From positions 1,860,001-1,924,000 of the forward strand of contig NZ_LR134116.1 of the NCBI RefSeq assembly GCF_900635455.1: DNA of 64,000 nt. The letters are read 5' to 3'. Below, one piece after another: positions 44,761 to 54,009 of the stretch. The position numbers and the translations under genes are program-made. This DNA comes from Yersinia intermedia. GTDB lineage: Bacteria; Pseudomonadota; Gammaproteobacteria; Enterobacterales; Enterobacteriaceae. Numbering within the stretch: position 1 is the stretch's first letter; every line of letters begins with the position of its first letter. The notes under the pieces are model-generated. The model saw only the letters and a program-made list of their open reading frames with translations. It had not been told where the DNA came from and made no database searches.

Positions 44761-45716
44761 CTATAATCCATTCTTTTTCCCAAGATTTGACCTTGAGTTT
44801 ACCCGGCGCGGGGAAGCCTAAGATCCTTATTGTTGATGATCATCCGATAAATATTCAGATGCTCTATCAAGCATTCTCTTCCGATTATCATGTGTGTATG
44901 GCTACCAATGGTAAACAGGCACTCGACGTCTGTATCAGTCAGCATCCAGATCTGATTCTATTGGATATCGAAATGCCCGGTATGAGTGGTTTTGAGGTTT
45001 GTGCCAGACTCAAGGCATCGCCAGACACTCAGGATATTCCGGTTATCTTTGTCACTGCGCATATTGATGAAGAAACCGAAACTCGCTGCTTTAGCGAAGG
45101 TGCTGTGGATTTTATCAGCAAACCTATTAACAGGAACACTGTTCGGGCTAGAGTGAAAACACACTTATTGCTTAAAGCTCAATCTGACCTATTACGCCAA
45201 TTAGTTTATTTAGATGGGTTAACCGAAGTACATAACCGGCGTTACTTTGATAAGCAGTTAGATCTGGAGTGGAAACTCTCAAATCGTAACCAAACTCCAC
45301 TTAGTATGATCATGATTGATGTCGATTTTTTCAAAAAATATAATGACTTATATGGACATCAGGGCGGGGATGATTGCTTGCGGAATATTGCAAAAGTTAT
45401 CCGGGATGCTCTTCGACGCCCTGCGGATCTGGTGGCCCGCTACGGCGGCGAAGAGTTTGTCTGTTTGCTCCCTGACACTGAATTAGCTGGCGCAATGGAG
45501 CTTGCGGAAACTATCAGATTGCAAATTCTTGAGCAGAAAATTCTTCATGCTGGTTCCACTGTTTATCCCTTTGTCAGCATTAGCTTGGGGGTCTGTTGCA
45601 AAGAGACTAACAGCACCTGCGCGCCTGAGGATTTGCTGCTGCAAGCTGATTCACAACTGTACCAGGCAAAGAAAAATGGTAGGAATCAAACTTGCGGCGA
45701 ATTTTTAATGGAATGA
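44757..45716 (+). CDS. Response regulator diguanylate cyclase (REC-GGDEF, PleD/WspR-like)
   Basis: 319 residues. Receiver (about 20-140) with phospho-Asp70 (LILLDIEMPGMSG) and conserved Lys in FISKPIN; GGDEF domain (about 155-315) with GGEEF at 230-234 and the inhibitory I-site RPAD five residues upstream, so both catalysis and product inhibition should work. It is translationally coupled to the hybrid kinase and is its obvious output: c-di-GMP made on demand for the polysaccharide genes upstream. Last gene of the plus-strand block. Confidence 0.95.
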   Translation: MTIIHSFSQDLTLSLPGAGKPKILIVDDHPINIQMLYQAFSSDYHVCMATNGKQALDVCISQHPDLILLDIEMPGMSGFEVCARLKASPDTQDIPVIFVTAHIDEETETRCFSEGAVDFISKPINRNTVRARVKTHLLLKAQSDLLRQLVYLDGLTEVHNRRYFDKQLDLEWKLSNRNQTPLSMIMIDVDFFKKYNDLYGHQGGDDCLRNIAKVIRDALRRPADLVARYGGEEFVCLLPDTELAGAMELAETIRLQILEQKILHAGSTVYPFVSISLGVCCKETNSTCAPEDLLLQADSQLYQAKKNGRNQTCGEFLME

Positions 45717-45757
45717 CAGAAAATTTTTCCCGTAGCCTGAAAGCTGAAAGGGTTAAT

Positions 45758-45861
45758 TACCTACAGAGATAGACTCTCTTCTGTAGGGGGCGAGACTTAG
45801 CATCATCGCCTGCGAGTGAGTCTAATCAGCCGAAAAAGGAGGATCTGTTTTACTTTTTCGG
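45758..45861. terminator. Hairpins between the cyclase gene and allS
   Basis: Two inverted repeats: CCTACAGA/TCTGTAGG at 45758-45785, and CCGAAAAAG (45830-45838) with CTTTTTCGG (45853-45861) followed by TTT. The second is a plausible bidirectional terminator between the convergent genes. Confidence 0.65.
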
Positions 45862-45881
45862 TTTCACTGGGCCTATTAAGT

Positions 45882-46817
45882 CTATTTATTTTGAGGGTAT
45901 AGCGAATATATGTTCGGGGTGAAGCCGGTGACTAATTCGTCCTGTGCCTGGAATAGTGCAATGATACTTTTTACGACCTCACCACATCGATGGGAGGACC
46001 ATGCCAGTGACAGTATTGATGGCTGGCGCTCATGGTACACCTGTTTTTGTATCAGTTGCCCATTAGCAAGATACTGCTGGCAAATACTTAGCGGCAGGAA
46101 TCCAATCCCCGTTCCTCGTAGTTGACATGCCAGTTTGCAACGCATGTCAGGGACAACAATTTCCTGTTGGCCAGCGAGCTTCCAGGCAATCCGTTTTGCT
46201 AAATGGCGTGCGGTGTCCTGCACGTTGATTGCTGGATATTGTCGCAACAACCCATCGGGCAGCGGTTGTGTTGCATTAGCGAGTGGATGGTGGGGGGCAA
46301 TAGCAAATATCCAATCTATTTTACCGATTGGTAGCACATTAATTGTGTTTTCCAATGCTTCACTACCGTTAGCCCCGATCGCTAAATGGCAATCTTCATT
46401 CAGCAACGCATCCCACACTCCCATGAATACCTGACGAGATATATGGAATTGGGTAAAAGGGTACTGTGCTTTCAAATGACCTAGCAGGTCAGCGACCACG
46501 ATAGGGTCGTACAGTAGATTGTTAATAACAATGTTCACCCGATGCTCTGCACCTTGGCTTATCTGGCGTAGTTCATCAGGCATTGAACCCAGCCAATCGT
46601 GCCACTGACGGCAACGTTCTAGCAAATATTCTCCGGCAGGTGTCAGGTTTACGCTGCGAGTAGTGCGGATAAACAGTTGCGTACCGATACTATCTTCTAA
46701 CGTTTTTATGCGGTAGCTAATGGTCGCCGTTGTTTTATGTAGCTTTTCAGCCGCACGAGAAAAACTTTGACATTCAGCTACTTCGATAAATGAGCGGATA
46801 GTTTCTTGATCTAGCAT
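45882..46817 (-). CDS. allS: LysR-type activator AllS
   Basis: 311 residues. N-terminal winged HTH SFSRAAEKLHKTTATISYRI, then a LysR effector domain; VNIVINNLLYDP, YPFTQFHISRQVFMGVWD and GIGFLPLSICQ are close to E. coli AllS, the activator of the allDC operon under anaerobic growth on allantoin. It is divergent from allA with a 323-bp gap. Ribosome site GAGGAAGTCC 4-9 nt before the ATG. Confidence 0.95.
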   Translation of the reverse strand: MLDQETIRSFIEVAECQSFSRAAEKLHKTTATISYRIKTLEDSIGTQLFIRTTRSVNLTPAGEYLLERCRQWHDWLGSMPDELRQISQGAEHRVNIVINNLLYDPIVVADLLGHLKAQYPFTQFHISRQVFMGVWDALLNEDCHLAIGANGSEALENTINVLPIGKIDWIFAIAPHHPLANATQPLPDGLLRQYPAINVQDTARHLAKRIAWKLAGQQEIVVPDMRCKLACQLRGTGIGFLPLSICQQYLANGQLIQKQVYHERQPSILSLAWSSHRCGEVVKSIIALFQAQDELVTGFTPNIYSLYPQNK

Positions 46818-47140
46818 GGACTTCCTCTTGTTTAATATAACTAGCAGCGTGTGAGCACGACATTCTGAATAGGTTTTTACCGTTAAAAAAACGAATCGTT
46901 TAAAAGTTGTTAACTGATTGTTTGCTTACTTGTCTTTTTTTCTTATCTTACCTATCTATTGATTTAATTGTATTTTATTTTATTCCCCTAAAGAAAATGT
47001 GCGTTTGATCTTGTCTTGGAAAATTTTTCCAAAAATTAACTAGAAAATATATTGTGGCTTGATTAAGGTATCTGCATTGAAGACAGAAATTGAATTGGCT
47101 CAGTCTGGTTGAGTAACTAAGAATTAAGAATGGGGTAAGC
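46818..47140. promoter_or_regulatory. Divergent allS/allA control region
   Basis: 323 bp, AT-rich. It contains the AllR-like palindrome at 47016-47032. Promoters for allS and allA must lie here; no clear -35/-10 pair could be chosen by eye. Confidence 0.7.
47016..47032. promoter_or_regulatory. Candidate AllR operator before allA
   Basis: TTGGAAAATTTTTCCAA, a 17-nt near-perfect palindrome 109 bp before the allA start. The same sequence precedes gcl. AllR is an IclR-type repressor of these two operons in E. coli and is released by glyoxylate; the assignment here rests on the two matching palindromes in the expected places. Confidence 0.75.
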
Positions 47141-47623
47141 ATGGAGTTAAGATTAGAACAACTGACGGCTGAAGCATTTGCACCTTATGGTGATGTGATA
47201 CAGGTCGAAGGCAATGATTTTTTTCATATTAATAATGGTAAGACCGAACGATATCATGATTTGGCCAAAGTAGAAGTCACTGATGGACGGAGGGTATTGG
47301 TCAGTATTAATCGCTCACAACCCTGTGAGATGCCGCTGATCTTTTCCGTGTTAGAAAAACACCCACTGTCATCACAGGCTTTTATACCGATGAACGGGGA
47401 ACGCTTTATTACTATTGTCGCACTAGGCGGAGATGAGATCCCACTCAATAGTCTGCGTGCTTTTATTACTAATGGGCGGCAAGGCGTGAGTTATCACTGT
47501 AATGTTTGGCATCATCCGTTATTTGCCTATGAAAAAGTAACTGATTTTCTAACGATAGATCGCGGTGGAGCAGATAACTGTATCGTTGGGCAATTACCTG
47601 AACCGTATCGGATTATATTTTAG
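47141..47623 (+). CDS. allA: Ureidoglycolate lyase
   Basis: 160 residues, same length as E. coli AllA. Splits ureidoglycolate to glyoxylate and urea. Cupin-like fold; conserved [33 protein letters not shown] and [15 protein letters not shown] blocks are present. Weak ribosome site GGGGTAAGC before the ATG. First gene of the allA-allR unit. Confidence 0.96.
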   Translation: MELRLEQLTAEAFAPYGDVIQVEGNDFFHINNGKTERYHDLAKVEVTDGRRVLVSINRSQPCEMPLIFSVLEKHPLSSQAFIPMNGERFITIVALGGDEIPLNSLRAFITNGRQGVSYHCNVWHHPLFAYEKVTDFLTIDRGGADNCIVGQLPEPYRIIF

Positions 47624-47759
47624 GTTGTATCAGTTCTACTATCTGAGCGATATAACCAGATAATTGGGAATACAGGTTAATAACGCTAGTAGGAAATGTC
47701 TGACCATGATTATTATAAGGAGGATTAAATCGTAAGCTGCATGATGAAGGATGTTAGGA

Positions 47760-48578
47760 ATGACTGAATTACGCAGAAAGGGCAGGCCGTTGCAAGCTGA
47801 TACCAGTGCTACTAAAGGAGCACAAGCATTGGATCGGGGGCTTGAAATTTTGCAGTATCTGGCAATCTCGGGTGGTAGTGCGACCGTTTCCATCTTGTCT
47901 GACAAACTGGCGCTACCGCTTTCGACCACATTCAGGTTATTGAAGGTTCTTGAGAAGTCGGAGTTCGTATTTCAAGATCCGCAGCTTGGTTGGTGGCACA
48001 TTGGCATTCAGTCTTTCACTGTCGGATCAGCTTATATGAATGACCTTGATGTGGTGTCAATAGCCGGGCCGTACATGCGACGCCTGATGCGCTTATCAGG
48101 TGAAACCGCTAATTTGGCGATCCGTAATAATATGGATGCAGTACTTATTCGGCAGTGCGAATGCCAGGCGATGGTGCGAATGTGTGCTCCACTAGGGAGT
48201 CGCCTACCACTGCATGCCTCCGGCGCTGGTAAGGCACTATTGTATCCGCTAGCGGAAGATGAACGGCTGGATCTTATTGTGAATGCGGGCTTGCAGTCTT
48301 ATACGCCCAAAACGATTACTAGCCTGAATATGTTGGAAAAAGATCTGCTATTGGCGCGTGAGAATGGGTATACCGTTGATGATGAAGAGCACGCTTTAGG
48401 GCTGAACTGTGTCGCTTCAGCAATCTTTGATCGTAACAACGATGTGATTGCGGCCATTTCAATTTCAGGGCCAAGTTCGCGGATGAGTGAGGATAGATTT
48501 ACGGAGTTAGGTGAGCTAGTACGCGATGTTGCTAACGACATCAGCGCTGCTCTTGGAGAGTCACGCAAGAAGGCTTAG
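47760..48578 (+). CDS. allR: IclR-type repressor AllR
   Basis: About 272 residues starting [10 protein letters not shown] at the ATG 47760, as in E. coli; GAAGG is about 9 nt upstream. The ATG at 47751 would leave no ribosome-site spacing. Winged HTH at about 25-80 ([31 protein letters not shown]), then the effector domain with [20 protein letters not shown] and [11 protein letters not shown], which form the glyoxylate/allantoin pocket. Represses allA and gcl operons. Confidence 0.95.
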   Translation: MTELRRKGRPLQADTSATKGAQALDRGLEILQYLAISGGSATVSILSDKLALPLSTTFRLLKVLEKSEFVFQDPQLGWWHIGIQSFTVGSAYMNDLDVVSIAGPYMRRLMRLSGETANLAIRNNMDAVLIRQCECQAMVRMCAPLGSRLPLHASGAGKALLYPLAEDERLDLIVNAGLQSYTPKTITSLNMLEKDLLLARENGYTVDDEEHALGLNCVASAIFDRNNDVIAAISISGPSSRMSEDRFTELGELVRDVANDISAALGESRKKA

Positions 48579-48637
48579 TGCTACAGGCTCTCCGTTTTCC
48601 TCTTCCTACTCTGAAATCTGAAAAGTTGATGTAAAAG

Positions 48638-48663
48638 TCCCGTTTATTCAAACGGGATTTTTT
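48638..48663 (+). terminator. Rho-independent terminator of allA-allR
   Basis: TCCCGTTT-ATTC-AAACGGGA hairpin (48638-48657) followed by six T. A textbook terminator, 59 bp after the allR stop and just before the gcl operator. Confidence 0.92.
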
Positions 48664-48678
48664 AGATTTAATTTTAAG

Positions 48679-48695
48679 TTGGAAAATTTTTCCAT
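48679..48695. promoter_or_regulatory. Candidate AllR operator before gcl
   Basis: TTGGAAAATTTTTCCAT, differing by one base from the site before allA. It lies 19 bp before the gcl ATG, almost against the terminator, so it would cover the promoter/transcript start of the gcl operon. Confidence 0.75.
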
Positions 48696-48713
48696 AAAAA
48701 TTGGAGAGTAAAA

Positions 48714-50495
48714 ATGACGATTATGCGGGCCGTGGATGCAGCTATGTATGTTCTTGAGAAAGAAGGGGTAGATACTGCTTTTGGTGTGCCGGGTGCGGCA
48801 ATTAATCCCTTCTACAACGCGATGCGAAAGCACGGGAAGATCAAACATTTCTTGGCTCGGCATGTGGAAGGGGCGTCTCATATGGCCGAAGGCTATACTC
48901 GCGCCAAAGCGGGTAATATAGGGGTATGTCTGGGGACGTCTGGCCCGGCGGGTACCGACATGATTACTGCCCTGTATTCCGCTTCTGCGGACTCCATTCC
49001 AATTCTCTGTATTACTGGCCAGGCACCGCGGGCAAGGCTCCATAAGGAAGATTTCCAGGCGGTGGATATAGAGTCTATTGCTAAGCCGGTGACTAAAATG
49101 GCGGTTACCGTACTGGAACCCGCACTGGTGCCACGTGTATTGCAACAAGCATTCCACTTGATGCGCTCAGGCCGCCCTGGTCCAGTGCTGGTGGACCTAC
49201 CTTACGATGTACAGATGGCAGAGATTGAGTTTGATCCTGATACCTATGCCTCACTGCCGGCGTATAAACCTGCGGCAACTCAGGCCCAGATCGACAAAGC
49301 TCTGGATATGCTATGTGCTGCCAAGAAGCCGCTGATTATTGCGGGGGGGGGCATTCATAATGCCGACGCGGCTGATTTGCTCCAGCAATTAGCCGAAATC
49401 TGTAATGTTCCCGTGATCCCTACCCTGATGGGATGGGGAGCAATCCCAGATGATCACCCGTTGATGGCAGGTATGGCTGGCCTACAAACTTCTCACCGTT
49501 ATGGCAATGCTAATTTATTAGATTCCGACTTGGTATTCGGTATTGGTAATCGCTGGGCAAATCGGCATACCGGCTCGGTGGATAAATACACTGAGGGTCG
49601 AAAAGTCATCCACATTGATATCGAACCGACGCAATTAGGCCGAGTGATTTGCCCGGATTTGGGGATCGTTTCTGATGCCAAAGTGGCGTTACAAATGTTG
49701 GTAGATAGTGCACGTAGGCGCTTTAGTCTGGGAACATTGCCAAATTGGGACGAATGGGGAGCGACGTGCTTGCACCGCAAAAAAACCATGCTGCGTAAGA
49801 CTCACTTTGACAATGTGCCGGTTAAACCGCAACGGGTATACGAGGAGATGAATCGTATTTTTGGCCGGGATACTTGCTATGTCACGACCATTGGCCTGTC
49901 GCAAATTGCTGCGGCGCAAATGCTGCATGTGTTTAAACCACGGCATTGGATTAACGCCGGCCAAGCTGGGCCATTAGGCTGGACTATTCCTTCGGCTCTG
50001 GGTGTTTGTGCCGCAGATCCTCAACGCAAAGTTGTGGCGCTATCAGGCGATTACGATTTCCAATTCATGATCGAAGAATTGGCAGTGGGTGCTCAGTTTA
50101 AGCTGCCGTATATCCACGTATTGGTGAATAACGCTTACCTCGGATTAATTCGCCAATCACAACGTGGATTCGATATGGATTATTGCGTCCAGCTGTCATT
50201 TGAAAATATTAATAATCAAGAAATCGGTGAATATGGCGTCGATCACGTGAAAGTGGTTGAAGGTCTGGGTTGTAAAGCGATCCGTGTATTTAAGCCTGAA
50301 GATATCGCCCCGGCATTCGTACAAGCGCAGGAGTTAATGCGTCTACACCGTGTACCGGTTGTGGTTGAAATTATTCTTGAGCGTGTGACCAACATTTCAA
50401 TGGGGACGGAGTTGGATAACGTCAATGAATTCGAACCTGTTGCTCAGACGCCTGAAGATGCGCCCACGGCAATTGCGCATTTTGATTACCGTTGA
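48714..50495 (+). CDS. gcl: Glyoxylate carboligase
   Basis: 593 residues, identical in length to E. coli Gcl. Joins two glyoxylates to tartronate semialdehyde and CO2 using ThDP and FAD. Val51 ([13 protein letters not shown]) stands where other ThDP enzymes have the catalytic Glu, the known hallmark of Gcl. ThDP-binding [17 protein letters not shown] is intact. GGAGAG precedes the ATG. A run of nine G (49343-49351, within AGGGI) lies in the coding sequence. Overlaps no neighbour; hyi follows 11 bp later. Confidence 0.97.
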   Translation: MTIMRAVDAAMYVLEKEGVDTAFGVPGAAINPFYNAMRKHGKIKHFLARHVEGASHMAEGYTRAKAGNIGVCLGTSGPAGTDMITALYSASADSIPILCITGQAPRARLHKEDFQAVDIESIAKPVTKMAVTVLEPALVPRVLQQAFHLMRSGRPGPVLVDLPYDVQMAEIEFDPDTYASLPAYKPAATQAQIDKALDMLCAAKKPLIIAGGGIHNADAADLLQQLAEICNVPVIPTLMGWGAIPDDHPLMAGMAGLQTSHRYGNANLLDSDLVFGIGNRWANRHTGSVDKYTEGRKVIHIDIEPTQLGRVICPDLGIVSDAKVALQMLVDSARRRFSLGTLPNWDEWGATCLHRKKTMLRKTHFDNVPVKPQRVYEEMNRIFGRDTCYVTTIGLSQIAAAQMLHVFKPRHWINAGQAGPLGWTIPSALGVCAADPQRKVVALSGDYDFQFMIEELAVGAQFKLPYIHVLVNNAYLGLIRQSQRGFDMDYCVQLSFENINNQEIGEYGVDHVKVVEGLGCKAIRVFKPEDIAPAFVQAQELMRLHRVPVVVEIILERVTNISMGTELDNVNEFEPVAQTPEDAPTAIAHFDYR

Positions 50496-50506
50496 GGAGA
50501 AATACG

Positions 50507-51286
50507 ATGCCTAAATTTTCGGCAAATTTATCTATGTTATTCAATGAAGTTGATTTTATTCAACGCTTCCGAGCTGCTCGCCAGCAAGGGTTTAGTGCTG
50601 TTGAGTATATGTTCCCCTATGGCTATGCCATCGATACGTTGCGTAATGAACTGGCGGAAAATCAGTTAGTGCAGGTACTTCATAATTTACCTGCCGGGAA
50701 CTGGGAAGCCGGTGAACGTGGTATCGCTTGCTTGCCAGGAAGAGAGGCTGAATTCCGTGATGGTGTTGGGTTAGCGATCGAATATGCCAGAGCGCTCGGT
50801 TGTCAGCAAATAAACTGCTTGATTGGTAACCCTGATAGCCGGGTTGATGCAGACATAACGGATTCGCTGGTGGTAACTAACCTTAGCTATGCAGCTAAGG
50901 AAATGGCTAAAGAAAATATCCGTTTACTGGTTGAACCTATCAACAAGTATGACATGCCGGCGTTTTATTTAAAGAATACCCATCAAGCACTGGAGTTAAT
51001 GACTCGTGTCGGCAGCCCGAATCTTTATTTGCAATATGATATTTACCATATGCAGCGCATGGAAGGGGAATTGATTCAAACCATGCAAAGATTACAGGAC
51101 AAAATTGCCCATATTCAGGTTGCTGATAATCCAGGGCGTAATGAGCCGGGTACGGGTGAAATAAATTATGATGTTATTTTCAACGCACTGGACAACATGG
51201 GCTATAGCGGTTGGATCGGCTGTGAATATAAACCAGCCACAACAACGGTAGCGGGTTTGTCTTGGGTGAAAAAATATCAACACTGA
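50507..51286 (+). CDS. hyi: Hydroxypyruvate isomerase
   Basis: 259 residues from ATG 50507 (MPKFSANLSMLFNEVDF), with GAGGAGAAA upstream; the ATG at 50495 side is out of the ribosome-site range. TIM-barrel, AP endonuclease 2-like. LHNLPAGNWEAGERGIA, LLVEPIN, QYDIYHMQRMEG and PGTGEINYD carry the metal ligands. Interconverts hydroxypyruvate and tartronate semialdehyde. Confidence 0.96.
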   Translation: MPKFSANLSMLFNEVDFIQRFRAARQQGFSAVEYMFPYGYAIDTLRNELAENQLVQVLHNLPAGNWEAGERGIACLPGREAEFRDGVGLAIEYARALGCQQINCLIGNPDSRVDADITDSLVVTNLSYAAKEMAKENIRLLVEPINKYDMPAFYLKNTHQALELMTRVGSPNLYLQYDIYHMQRMEGELIQTMQRLQDKIAHIQVADNPGRNEPGTGEINYDVIFNALDNMGYSGWIGCEYKPATTTVAGLSWVKKYQH

Positions 51287-51296
51287 GGGAGTTAAC

Positions 51297-52178
51297 ATGA
51301 AAGTAGGATTTATCGGTCTTGGCATTATGGGAACACCTATGGCGGAAAAATTGATCGCCGGTGGCCATCAGTTGTATGCCAATACCCTAAGTGAAGTGCC
51401 AGCGTCATTGTTGGATCAGGGTGCGATTCCCTGTGCTACACCCAAGCAAGTGGTCGATCAAGCTGAGATAATCTTCATTATGGTGCCAGATACGCCTCAA
51501 GTTGAAGAGGTATTATTTGGCCCTAACGGCTGCGCCGAAGGCCAGTTGAAGGGGAAGGTACTGGTGGACATGAGTTCGATTGCGCCATTAGAAACCAAAG
51601 CTTTTGCCCAACGAGTCAACACCCTTGGAGCCTCTTATCTGGATGCACCGGTTTCTGGTGGTGAGGTGGGCGCTCAGCAGGGTACCTTAACTATCATGGT
51701 TGGTGGTGATGAGGCGACTTTTGAACGTGTGAAGCCGCTGCTGATGCTGATGGGTAAAAACATTACCTTAGTTGGTGGTAATGGTGATGGTCAGACATGC
51801 AAAGTCGCTAATCAAATCATTGTTGCACTGACTATTGAAGCCGTTTCTGAGGCATTGGTTTTTGCTGCGAAAGCGGGGGCCGATCCGGCACGAGTGCGTG
51901 AGGCATTGATGGGGGGATTTGCTGCTTCGCGTATTTTGGAAGTACATGGCGAGCGAATGATTAAACGTACCTTTGCTCCCGGTTTTCGTATTTCTCTGCA
52001 CCAAAAAGACCTGAATCTAGCGCTACAGGGAGCCAAAGCATTATCACTAAGCTTGCCGAATACTGCGACTTGTCAGGAGTTATTCAATTTGTGTGCTGCT
52101 AATGGTGCCAAGGATCTGGATCATTCTGCACTTGTACAAGCATTAGAACTGATGGCGAACCATAAAGTTGCGGGTTAA
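51297..52178 (+). CDS. glxR: Tartronate semialdehyde reductase
   Basis: 293 residues. Beta-hydroxyacid dehydrogenase family: Rossmann loop GFIGLGIMGTPMAEKL, substrate loop DAPVSGGEVGAQQGTL, catalytic Lys in GQTCKVANQI, and the C-terminal LHQKDLNLAL. Reduces tartronate semialdehyde to D-glycerate with NAD(P)H. 10 bp after hyi; last of the gcl-hyi-glxR run. Confidence 0.96.
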   Translation: MKVGFIGLGIMGTPMAEKLIAGGHQLYANTLSEVPASLLDQGAIPCATPKQVVDQAEIIFIMVPDTPQVEEVLFGPNGCAEGQLKGKVLVDMSSIAPLETKAFAQRVNTLGASYLDAPVSGGEVGAQQGTLTIMVGGDEATFERVKPLLMLMGKNITLVGGNGDGQTCKVANQIIVALTIEAVSEALVFAAKAGADPARVREALMGGFAASRILEVHGERMIKRTFAPGFRISLHQKDLNLALQGAKALSLSLPNTATCQELFNLCAANGAKDLDHSALVQALELMANHKVAG

Positions 52179-52184
52179 TTAATA

Positions 52185-52231
52185 TCTGACTCTTGCCTGG
52201 CACCAACCATATTGGTAAGGCAAGAGTCAGA
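52185..52231 (+). terminator. Long stem after glxR
   Basis: A 14-bp perfect inverted repeat (52185-52198 and 52218-52231) with a 19-nt loop, 7 nt past the glxR stop. No T tract follows; likely an mRNA 3' stabiliser or partial terminator between glxR and the transport genes. Confidence 0.6.
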
Positions 52232-52492
52232 ATAAAGAATGGAGGATATATTAGATTAATTAATATTTTTTAAAAGTGAGTTATTGAAAGTATCGCCGTA
52301 ATTGACATGCCAGACTCCTCTATCCTCTTGGCTGCATGTCAAAAGTAAATACAGTAGTGGAAAATAAAAAGCATTATTAATAACCAATATTTTTACTTTT
52401 CAAATCCGGCTGGGTACGCATGTCCCCTACATGATTTTATATGGCTATTAATAATAAATATTTACATAGCTTATTTAAAATGGATATTAAAA
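52232..52492 (+). promoter_or_regulatory. Upstream region of allP
   Basis: About 260 bp (314 bp from the glxR stop). No AllR-like palindrome is seen. In E. coli the small gene ybbV lies here; no matching frame is visible. A promoter for the permease operon is likely but not located. Confidence 0.4.
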
Positions 52493-53947
52493 ATGAATGA
52501 TATAGAGGAAAATAAAAGGGAAGTATATCGCAGTAGAGGGTATCCAGAAGATCTGCTTCCTAAAACAAAAGATAAAAAGAACTGGCGGGCGTTTAATTAT
52601 TTTACATTATGGATGGGATCGGTACATAACGTTCCTAATTACGTCGCGGTAGGCGGGTTCTTCATTCTTGGCCTCTCTACTGTGAGCATTATGGCTGCAA
52701 TTATTTTAAGTGCATTGATAATTGCATTTGTTATGGTTATGAACGGCGCTGCGGGCTCAAAATATGGTATTCCATTCGCTATGATCCTGCGCGCTTCTTA
52801 TGGTGTTCGTGGTGCATTATTCCCAGGAATATTGAGGGGGTGCGTGGCGGCTATTATGTGGTTTGGCCTGCAATGTTATGCCGGCTCTCTGGCCTTTCTG
52901 ATCTTAATTGGCAAATTGTGGCCGGAATTCCTTACCTTAGGCGGGGATTTCAATATTCTAGGTTTGTCGCTACCAGGGCTGATTGCTTTCATTATCTTTT
53001 GGGCCGTCAATGTCGCGATTGGTTTGGGTGGTGGTAGTATTTTGAATAAGTTTACCGCCGTACTGAATCCCTGCATTTACATCGTCTTCGGCGGGATGGC
53101 GATATGGGCCATATCACTGGCAGGTTTCGATAATATTATCAGTTATGTCCCTGCGAACGTTGTGATGGCTGAGCACAGTGGTTTTATGTTCCTGGTGGTA
53201 ATTAATGCGGTGGTAGCCGTTTGGGCTGCACCGGCAGTGAGTGCATCTGATTTCACACAGAATGCCAGCAGCTTCCGTCAACAGGCATTCGGGCAAACGG
53301 CCGGATTGGTCGTGGCTTATATCCTGTTTGCCGTGGCAAGCGTATGTATTCTGGCTGGAGCCAGTATTCACTATGGTGTGGATACCTGGAATGTGCTGGA
53401 TATCGTGCAAAAATGGGACAGTCTTTTTGCTTCTGTGTTTGCTGTACTGGTGATATTAATGACGACAATCTCAACTAATGCTACAGGTAATATTATTCCA
53501 GCAGGTTATCAGATTGCGGCAATTGCACCTAAAAAACTGACCTATAAAAATGGCGTTATTATTGCCAGCCTGATTAGCCTTATTATTTGTCCGTGGAAAT
53601 TAATGGAGAATCAGGAAAGTATTTATTTATTCCTGGATGTTATTGGCGGTATTCTTGGCCCTGTTATTGGTGTAATGATGGCGCATTATTTTGTTATTAT
53701 GCGTCGGGATATCGATCTGGATACGCTGTATACCGAAGATGGAAATTATAAATATTACGATAATGGGTTCAATACTACAGCGTTTGTCGTGACATTGATT
53801 TCCGTCATTCTGTCTCTGGGCGGGAAGTTTATCCCACTGTTAGAACCATTATCACGCATTTCTTGGTTTGTTGGCGTTATTACTGCGTTCGTACTCTATG
53901 TTTTAATTAAACGCAGAACTATCGCCAATAAAACCGAATATGCCTGA
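52493..53947 (+). CDS. allP: Allantoin permease (NCS1 family)
   Basis: 484 residues, same length as E. coli YbbW/AllP. Twelve membrane helices predicted by eye; NCS1 signatures FTLWMGSVHNVPNYVAVGGF near the N-terminus, GAAGSKYGIPFAMILRASYG and the APAVSASDFTQNA loop. Imports allantoin with cations. Confidence 0.94.
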   Translation: MNDIEENKREVYRSRGYPEDLLPKTKDKKNWRAFNYFTLWMGSVHNVPNYVAVGGFFILGLSTVSIMAAIILSALIIAFVMVMNGAAGSKYGIPFAMILRASYGVRGALFPGILRGCVAAIMWFGLQCYAGSLAFLILIGKLWPEFLTLGGDFNILGLSLPGLIAFIIFWAVNVAIGLGGGSILNKFTAVLNPCIYIVFGGMAIWAISLAGFDNIISYVPANVVMAEHSGFMFLVVINAVVAVWAAPAVSASDFTQNASSFRQQAFGQTAGLVVAYILFAVASVCILAGASIHYGVDTWNVLDIVQKWDSLFASVFAVLVILMTTISTNATGNIIPAGYQIAAIAPKKLTYKNGVIIASLISLIICPWKLMENQESIYLFLDVIGGILGPVIGVMMAHYFVIMRRDIDLDTLYTEDGNYKYYDNGFNTTAFVVTLISVILSLGGKFIPLLEPLSRISWFVGVITAFVLYVLIKRRTIANKTEYA

Positions 53948-54009
53948 TGGAAATAACCGTTATTGTAAGTAAATGAAAATAATATCTTACCTTACCTAGG
54001 AGAATAACT

